A stretch of DNA of 64,000 nucleotides, taken from Dryomyza anilis (taxonomy: Eukaryota; Arthropoda; Insecta; Diptera; Dryomyzidae). Of the stretch, positions 56,460-64,000 are shown in pieces. The notes under the pieces are model-generated. The model worked only from the letters and a program-made list of their open reading frames with translations. It was not told the DNA's origin and searched no databases. Location of the stretch: positions 82,253,679 through 82,317,678 of the forward strand of contig OX638134.1 of assembly GCA_951804985.1 (NCBI GenBank). Reading direction: 5' to 3'. The position numbers and the translations under genes were made by a program. The stretch's first letter is position 1; each line of letters begins with the position of its first letter.

Positions 56460-58860
56460 TTTTAATAAGAATATTTAGTACTTTTTAAATATTTACCAGA
56501 TTTTCTCTTCACTCTATTTCCGATATCGAATGTAAGAAAGCAAAGTTTTACTACACACACAGCAAGTACCACAAAACCATTTGCAACATCTTCGAAGAAA
56601 CCCCAAACCCCAATATTGCATTCATGCTGCTTTTCATAAGGACCTTGCACAAACTGTCCTGCATGTCTACACTCACATGTATCTCTTGTATTTGTGGTTT
56701 CTTTCCCATGCAAAATAATGTGTTGGTATTTGCATATCCACATCTTAAACTATACCAAACAGCACGTTACCCAAACAGGTACCACGTTCATGGTTTTTTT
56801 TTTTGATATTTCCTGGTGCCTGTTTGTTGCTGGTCGAAATGTGGTTGAAGATTTTGCCAGCCAGCCAGCCATCCGGCAGTGGATTAATGCAAAGAAAATC
56901 GAATGTAATTGGATTAGTTAGAACTACCGACATGCGGCAACTTCCGGTTACATACTATGCAGCAGATCCTTGTTGTCGAGAGTCGATTTGCAAATGGCGA
57001 CCGCATTCAACGAACGACTGTACGTGTGCATAATGTCCTGGCCTGTACCTGGCACACCGAAGAGTAGTATCACCACACAGTATCTAGTCAATAAATTTCA
57101 GACAGTCAGTGTGTGTTGAGAGCACCCATATGAATGAATGAATGAATGAATGAATGAACGTGAAGAAGATTTTGTGGCCGACATGAGTTTGGCGTTGCCG
57201 TGCTATGTACTGGTTTTGGCGAGCACACGTTTCACGTAAATTTGCAATAAGAAGTTGCGATTTATAATAATTGGCAATAAAGTCATAAACAGCAAATAAA
57301 TGTCAGCCAGAGACACTCATATCCATGAGATGAATTATTATTGCGCCATTACGAACAGATCCTTTGATACCGATAACGAGTTGAAAATTGCCTTTTCAAC
57401 GAAATTGATATTCCGTGCGGCTCGTTTCATTACGTTACGTTACGTCTCGTTTGCGGTGCCGGTTGTACGCTGGCATTCCGAATTCCGTACGCAGTGCAGA
57501 CCACGTTTGCAAGTTGCATTCGAGTCGAGTCGAGTCGAGAGTCAATTAGCAGTTAAATTTAATTAATATTTGTTTAAAAAACTTGCAACAAAGTTTTAAT
57601 AGACTTGCAAATGGAATTTACTTCCTGACAATGTGTGTATTTGTGGTGCCGATATATGTATGACTCAGCAATTGCACAGTGTGGCGACATGTGTGTGAGT
57701 ACAGATTAAAACTACCACCGAAATGTTGCCAGGACACTCTCACACAGAAGGACGACGCACACATCAAAGGAAGCGCAATTGAAACAACCGAAAATCACAT
57801 CACAACTCGTAAAAAAGTTATTAAAACTAAAACGGGGGAACTTTCAAAAGCTATTCACACATTGTGTCCTGACTTTGAACCGCCAAAAAATGTCTCAATT
57901 GTTCGGAAATAATTTGAAAGACTTGTGTCTCAGCGGGATATGTCAAGTATGTGGTAGCACTTGGCGCACTCAGCAGAAGGGTGCACTTACTCAGCCAGAG
58001 TCCAGTAATAAAAAAACTGTAGTCATCATCAACACAAACGTGCACACATGGTACCCAAGGAAGCACATCCAAATTGCGCACTTTGAAGGGGGTACCAAAA
58101 TTTGACAGTTGAAAACGGTAACACTCAACGCCGAAGCAACACCTTGTCGTGACGTGCACGAAATATAAGTGATTTGACATTTTTGAACATATCTGATGTG
58201 TAAGTGAAACAAGTAGTGACTGACAAACTGAATTCCATACGTAGTATTCGTATTTGCAACATTCGTTGGTTGGGGGGATGCCTTATTAAAAGCTTTACGA
58301 GAAGTGTAGACATTTTAAATATGCACCAATTTTGAGAACAGAGAAGTGTCAACGCCAGCAGTGTCAATAGTTGAGAATGAGAGTGTCTGTGGAAGAGTTG
58401 TCAGTGTTGACAACTCAATTCAATGCGTAGTAGACGAAGTCGATGTTGTCGACGACTTTGTCAACGTCTTCGATGAAAAATACATGGCTAATGCGTGGAA
58501 CAGAACACGGAATGCTAATGCGAAATGTGCATGGGTAGTAAAGAAGTTTTGACGTTATTGAAAACTGTCTTTCACGGTTATGCAGCGCCGATACCAAGTG
58601 ACAGAATAAGTGTGGAAACAGAGATTGGCAGGGTTTCAAATAGAAGTGTTGGAAGGGTGAGTCCTGTAGACTACATTGGACGTCTACCACAAAACTTTTG
58701 TATAGATTTAATGACAGGTACTCGCATCATCGCTTTCAATAAAGGCAACATGAATTATTAAACAGCGGTAAACTTTTCAATTGACAGCTCGAAAGGATTC
58801 GCAGAAGATGTTTTGATTTCTTTCTTGTCACGTTGTAGGCAACGGTTTGTTTAATCAAGC
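56460..58860. other. Longest single-copy island, candidate regulatory block
   Basis: Repeat-poor, mixed composition. It contains (TGAA)n at 57131-57159, ATTACGTTACGTTACGTC (57429-57446), a GAGTC run (57521-57542) and, near 57258-57290, ATTTATAATAATTGG and CAATAAAGTCATAAAC, which resemble posterior Hox/Caudal-type TTTATA/TTTATG sites. Many overlapping frames on both strands have no domain pattern. Enhancer content is a guess from motif appearance. Confidence 0.3.
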
Positions 58861-58869
58861 CAATAATGG

Positions 58870-60160
58870 CTTAAAATACAGGATGGTGTTTATTTGAGAC
58901 GATGTTGCAAGAAATACCCAGTATACTATTATTCGGAGAAATACCCAGTATACTATTATCTCGAACAATTTTCGAAGTGAATCCGATATGAACATTGATG
59001 CTCATTCATATTTCGCATCTTACCCAGCCTTACAAATTTCGAAGTAATTACTTTGGATGTCCTATGTTTTGCTAAGGATTTAAGGACTTTCAAAAGAAGA
59101 GAAGACTTTGGAAATCATTGACAAACTCATGCATGTATTTTTCATGATACATTTTCCTTTACATTACTTCATTCAAGCTCAATCATATTTCGAATCTTAC
59201 CCAGCGTTACAATTTTCGATGTAGTTACTTTGGATGCCCTATGTTCTGCTGAAGAATCAAGGCCTTTCAAAAGAAGGGAAGACTTCGTAAATCATTGACG
59301 AACTCATGAACGTATTTTCTATAATAGATTTTGCTCTACATTACTTCTCTTATTTTTACTCTTGTCTTTGTAACTGAGATAATGGATGCTCCTTGTTTCA
59401 GAGAGACAATCAATACCACTCATTCGCCCCCTTGATTACTTTGTAATGAAATGTAACTGATTTTCACTTCCTATATGAAAGCCACCCGAATGTCATGGCT
59501 GGTCTCGATGATTTCTGTATTCCGGGTCTCCTCGATTGTTGAAAAACTTTACGGCTCTGATAAGTGGATCTTTTCGGTTTGGCATACCAAATTTGACTGC
59601 ATCATCGAGAGACGTAACAACTCACCGAAGCTAATTTTTGAATATTTGTCATATTTAGCTAGTTAGAAGATTTCTAGTAACAAAATTAGTTTTAATACCA
59701 GTGGGAAAGATCATCAATGATTCCTCTTTGCTTCACATATCATCGACGACCGATAGAATTTTCACCCTGCAAAATATTGATGACATTTTCATACAAATGT
59801 CTTTCAATTTATGTTTGATGGGCCATTAAAGATGTCATGCACGTCATGCATCGAAGACATTTTATCAGGTGATTGTCATTTATATGTACTAAAGAAGAAG
59901 ATAACCCTGGTAATAGATTTGTTGTCTTTTTTATAAGCCCAACAGTTACAAGACCAACATGTTTAAGTCATGATCATGTTTACCCTATTAGGGTATACCT
60001 TGACAATTTGATGAGTTATTTATGACTTGTCTTAGAAAGCTACATTAATAACGTCTTGTCTTAGAAAGCGACATTAACGACATCTTACTAGACAAGACAT
60101 ATAGTCTCTGACAGCTTTAATACAATTTACTCTTTGAAATAGTTGACGATATATTCATCA
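58870..60160 (+). repeat. Degenerate tandem duplications
   Basis: Units 59001-59177 and 59178-59345 share CATATTTCGAATCTTACCCA, TTACTTTGGATGCCCTATGT, TTTCAAAAGAAGGGAAGACT and ATCATTGACGAACTCATG-type landmarks. A small one is at 58912-58965 (GAAATACCCAGTATACTATT twice). 60030-60095 repeats TTGTCTTAGAAAG twice. Confidence 0.7.
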
Positions 60161-61740
60161 ATGATGGCCTTGTCGTAATGATGCCATTTCCCTCTAGACT
60201 TTTAATATAAAGTCAATTTTTACAGAATTTTTAAGTTATTTCAATAGTTTGTGGATAACAGAGTTCAAATAATCCTCGTTCCAAAACTATAGAGTTAAAC
60301 ACTCAATTCCCCTGACTCTTTTCCATTTCATATGGCCAATTTTACTATTTCTATAAAGCAATACAAAATATAAAAACACCGTCGAATAATTTATTAGTCG
60401 CAAACTCATATCCTTCCACAGATAACGCATTAATTTCTCCACCTTTGCAAGCTAATTATTCATTTTAGACACAATCCATTTCTTTTAGCACTGTTTTACA
60501 GTGACATTTTAGTACACTGATTATAACTCATCCTCCAACTGTCCAACGCACAATTGTCCTGCGGCTCCTGTTGCCTACGATACCCCGTGCGCCTGGATAA
60601 TGTGGCGACTAACTCGCGCTCGCCACTTTTATCACAACCATTATGTGGAAAATCTGCAGGCACATTAATTCTGTAGCAGTTACCATGATGGCATCTATAA
60701 TACAGAACGAGACAGATTTTTGTAACCCTTTCTACTAAATGGCGGCTTTTGTATTAATTAAGCGTTTTTCTACGCGCTCAAGTGCATGTTTTTGATTGCG
60801 AATTTCCAGTAAAATGGGGTAAATGGCAGCAGCACTTCGAATAAAAAACATTGTTTCAATGTCGAAACAAACGAACTTGTCGCACATCTCCCATGGAAAC
60901 TCTACTGTTTACTGCTGGTACGGATTCTTTGTAAGGTATAGCAAAAAAAAAAAGTTCTTCCGAGTGACAAATGTCTATAGAACATCCCCTTTACTGAGAG
61001 GCGGCTACTCGATGGCGTTATTTTTTTCCTACACTTTACTTTTTGCTCTTAATGAACCTTTTAATATTAATCACTGGCGTATACTCTGAATGTCTGGCTC
61101 TGAATTTCGCTACCAACGAGAGACTTTTCAACAAGTTTCGACGGATTGTTGCTGTATAGGCCTCAGGTTTAGCGTAACAGGCTCAGAGAAAGTGCCGGCA
61201 TTTGCTGTTGACTTAAGGAAAAGTTTTGTATTTGAAATTGTTGGCACAAAAATTTGACAATGAAGGAAAGGGTTGACTAAAATTTGCTGAAATATACTTC
61301 TACACTTTTTCTCGAGTTATTTCTTCATTCTATTTGAATGTTATCTGCAAATTTATAATATTTTTCGAAACAGTATTTCAGGAAATAAGTATTATTCAGG
61401 ACAGACAAAACGAAATGGGGAAAAAGGTGAACTAAGTCTCTTGCGAACTTACTTAAAATATTTTCACACATTGTCTTTGTTGTATTTGAATGTTTACTTC
61501 AAGTGTCGAATACTTTTCTCTTATATTACCAGATGTATATTCCAATGTCTGGGTATTCTCCGGATTGCGAACTTTTCAGTATAACCTTTTGACGATATAT
61601 CATATTAGAACATGATATAATTTGCCGTAGTATTAAGAACTTGGGGTGTTGACTTGTCTCTAATGTTATCTAAAAAGTCTAAGAGGTGTTTGCGACAATT
61701 CTGATGTATTCCCAGAAATATGTTTTTTTTAGGACTACGA
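60160..61740. other. Mostly single-copy non-coding stretch
   Basis: 60400-61100 is a mixed-composition block. The frame 60823-61089 has no recognisable domain. 61100-61740 is A+T-rich unique sequence. Confidence 0.35.
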
Positions 61741-61747
61741 GTAGACA

Positions 61748-62043
61748 GTAATAATAATAATAATAGTTTGGCACTACAGTCCTATAAAAACTCAGGCCGA
61801 GCTCTCCCACCATTTTTAGCTGTGCGTGTTGTATTTGTACTCAAAGTGGTGGGACCTAAAGTTTATGAGATAATTTTTCATAGGCAATGTTTTACTCTCG
61901 TTGGTTTGCCATTTACTGCCGAGAGGTAGCGCGGTATAGAAAAATGTTTCTATGAAAAGTTTTTTTTTAGCCCCAGTCCAGGCTTGAACCGGGGACCTTT
62001 CGACTCGCAGTCCAACGCACTAACCACTGAGCTACCGCGGCTA
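61748..62043 (-). mobile_element. tRNA-derived SINE, copy 10
   Basis: Minus-strand copy with a long AATAATAATAATAAT tail at 61751-61766, and a near-consensus head ending CCGCGGCTAC. The internal block from TTGCCGAATCCGAACGGCGG is deleted around 61862 (AAAGTTTATGAGATAATTTT). No unambiguous target duplication. Confidence 0.9.
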
Positions 62044-62334
62044 CAATGCTCAAAAATATATTCGCATAAAAACCTGCTTAAAATTACCTCTACTCTTCAT
62101 CTTTATTTGGTTTTTCATTATATTTGACTATTATAAAAAAAATTAAAAACTTTGAGACAGTTTTGTGGTTTTCCCAGTACTTGTTCCCAGAACAACGAAT
62201 TTCCCAGGTCTGGGAATATGCCATCTGCATTCACTTTAATAGTTTTAGTAAAAAGAGTATTGCATATACCTTTTTTTATGGAATATTTAATAAGATCCAT
62301 CCATTGTACTGTGAAATCTATTCCCTACGATATA

Positions 62335-62432
62335 TTCCCTTCGAGCGCCCATGCCCAAGCCAGGATTCGAATCCGAGACCTTCAGAATGCAGGTCCAGCG
62401 CGCTACCTTTGGATTGCTGAGGCCGGCCTGCA
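62335..62432 (-). mobile_element. tRNA-like unit of a second SINE family or tRNA pseudogene
   Basis: On the minus strand the sequence includes GGTAGCGCGCTGGACCTGCA and GTCTCGGATTCGAATCCTGG. GGATTCGAATCC is a near-consensus B box with a perfect T-stem. It is unlike the main SINE's head. The A-box side is irregular (CAGCAATCCAAAGG), and the acceptor stem does not close by eye, so a functional tRNA is unlikely. Confidence 0.5.
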
Positions 62433-62439
62433 TATACCT

Positions 62440-63420
62440 ACTATTTATAATCCCCAAACTTAAGTCTTAAAATTGCACAACTCAAATCGATAACTATAAT
62501 TGCCAACAAGTATCTGGTCTACCAAAACAAAGTCCTATTAATATTTGACTCACACCCTCATTTTTAAATGCATTCCACACAATAACCATGAAGAGAATTT
62601 ATCACCTTATCAGTCATCACACTACGGCAAGCCCAGGCTCAAATCGCAAATTTCGCTCTCTCGGTGTCTCTGTCGATTGATAGCCTTCAGGCACGCATTA
62701 CCCAAGTTTCGTCAGTATTTCTGGGGGGCAGCAGTAGTCAGTCGTAGTTTTAAACGTCATCCGTTTGATGTCTAAATAAAAATGCGATGCGATGACAAAG
62801 TGTTATGTCCTTATTTTCCGATCGGATATTGTGTTTAATGTGTGCTGGAAATTGCCGCTGATGGATTCACGAGCGCCTTGTGTCCTTTTTAGGTTTTACC
62901 ATTTGTATTTAGGCCATCGGTTCATTCATCGGTATGTTGGGTGCGGTTCGCGCGGCATATATCAGTCAGTCACTCAGTCCGTGCAGTCATTTAATTTTCT
63001 TCTAATGAACTCATTATTAGGACTACTGAGACATTAGAAAATTGGAAAAAAGCACTGAAATCAAAAGATAAGTTTGAAAACGCAAAGTCATTGTGTGTTT
63101 TATTTTTATATATTTTTTGTTTGTCTGTTGCTCAGTATATTCCTGGCAGGCGCCAATTTTCGGTAACCATTTGGTTGCTTCTTGATTTCGACAATGAGGC
63201 AGTTTATTGATGATGTCATTTACTTGCCAAGGAGTGGTAATAGTGGTATGTGAGGCATAAGGAAAAAATTATATTTTGCACAGGCAGGCAGGCAGACAGA
63301 CACATGTAACGTACGCTTCATTAGGCGGTACTTTAGCAGTTACACATGTTGATACCAAATATGTGCTGTAGGAAGTTGAAGGAGGCAGTCGGATGAGATG
63401 AGATGCATATCATACACGTG
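62440..63420. other. Single-copy island, mixed composition
   Basis: Unique sequence with GGCAGGCAGGCAGACAGACA at 63283-63302. Frames at 62545-63037 are unrecognised. Confidence 0.35.
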
Positions 63421-63539
63421 TCTTCCTCTGACATTTGGGAAGTTGATAAATTATCTAGATTTTATTTTAGTCTTTGACACAAACAAAAAATATATCAAAA
63501 ATTTGGCGAACGTTTCAAGCTAACTTATATGGAAGTTTT

Positions 63540-64000
63540 ATTAAACCAATACAGCCGGTTGGGGACGGTAATACCCAAAAATGGAGCAGTGTTAGAACAA
63601 AATTAGCAAGAGGCATGTTAGAGGTATTGCTAATTGGGTTTCAGAGATAGATAGACACTACTACTCAAAGATTATTTACGGGTTATATAGTATCACGGCT
63701 TGGGAGGGTAGTTACCGGGTCAACAGTTAACATTTTTAAAAAGTCGGAAAAATTGCTTTAGAATATTAAGGGAATGAGAAGCTGGAGGCAGAGGAATGGT
63801 ATCGCTAATTGGTTTTCAGGAACAGATAGAAAAAGAAAGGGACTACACAACAATTTTGTTCAGTCATACCTCATATATTTTTAAAAAGTCGGATAAATGG
63901 CTCTGGAATATTTAAGGAATAGAAAGCTAGAACCAGATGAAAGGTATTGAGTATTAGTTTTCAGGGACATATAGAAGAGGAATGAGACTCATAGATTATT
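63540..64000 (+). repeat. Degenerate tandem repeat running out of the window
   Basis: Words such as GGTATTGCTAATTGGGTTTC (63622) / GGTATCGCTAATTGGTTTTC (63798), TTTTTAAAAAGTCGGA (63734, 63880) and CAGGGACATATAGA / CAGGAACAGATAGA recur with a spacing of roughly 150-180 bp. Confidence 0.6.

Noticed and set aside
61075..61100. iab-4-like word CGTATACTCTGAATGTC
   Set aside because: It has an inserted pair of bases relative to the miRNA as I recall it, and no star arm nearby.

Overview
This window looks like non-coding, repeat-packed nuclear DNA from a higher fly (Brachycera). The clues are the strong A+T bias, CAACAA- and GACAGACA-type simple sequence, tRNA-derived SINEs, short TA-flanked MITEs and a rosa/DD41D-type mariner relative. 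A calyptrate such as a blow fly or muscid is my best guess, at low confidence. I found no intact cellular protein gene, rRNA, functional tRNA or CRISPR array. The listed open frames are short, unconserved-looking, or created by tandem repeats. The only recognisable protein is a decayed mariner-type transposase at 46.3-47.0 kb.

The layout alternates two kinds of sequence. Mixed-composition single-copy islands (about 0.6-1.8, 3.4-4.05, 12.3-13.0, 18.1-19.8, 24.0-25.1, 27.2-28.9, 30.6-31.6, 34.0-34.6, 38.2-38.9, 40.9-41.6, 44.4-45.3, 48.7-49.4, 50.1-50.8, 52.1-52.9, 56.5-58.8, 60.4-61.2 and 62.5-63.4 kb) resemble intergenic or intronic sequence that could hold enhancers. Between them lie A+T-rich blocks of local tandem repeats. 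These include a 10-bp repeat in two opposite-facing arrays (11.2-12.0 and 20.5-21.3 kb), a 19-bp repeat in three arrays (23.2-24.0, 36.5-38.0 and 50.8-51.8 kb), an 11-bp repeat in two arrays (39.0-40.4 and 43.0-43.35 kb), a 15-bp repeat inside a mobile element (5.0-5.35 kb) and a 21-bp near-palindromic repeat (8.5-8.9 kb). Several degenerate longer-period arrays are also present.

Mobile DNA is layered on this. I count eight recognisable full or nearly full copies of one roughly 310-bp tRNA-derived SINE, one truncated copy and one diverged relative, several with clear target-site duplications. A second tRNA-like unit lies at 62.3 kb. DNA transposons include two hAT-type elements with 8-bp target duplications (15.1-16.7 and 47.3-48.0 kb), a palindromic TA-flanked MITE split by a SINE (13.6-14.3 kb), and a mariner family in two forms: a 5'-deleted transposase copy (46.1-47.0 kb) and two MITEs (43.95-44.28 and 55.33-55.65 kb) built from inverted copies of its left terminus. 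Two further dispersed families (called A and B here) each occur more than once. The nesting at 45.5-48.3 kb and 13.4-16.9 kb lets the insertion order be read directly.

The most unusual observations are the architecture of the mariner-derived MITEs, the opposed phased A-tract decamer arrays, the near-perfect 64-nt hairpin at 6.95-7.08 kb, the roughly 127-nt inverted repeat at 14.34-14.65 kb, and the hAT element with a SINE between duplicated internal segments.
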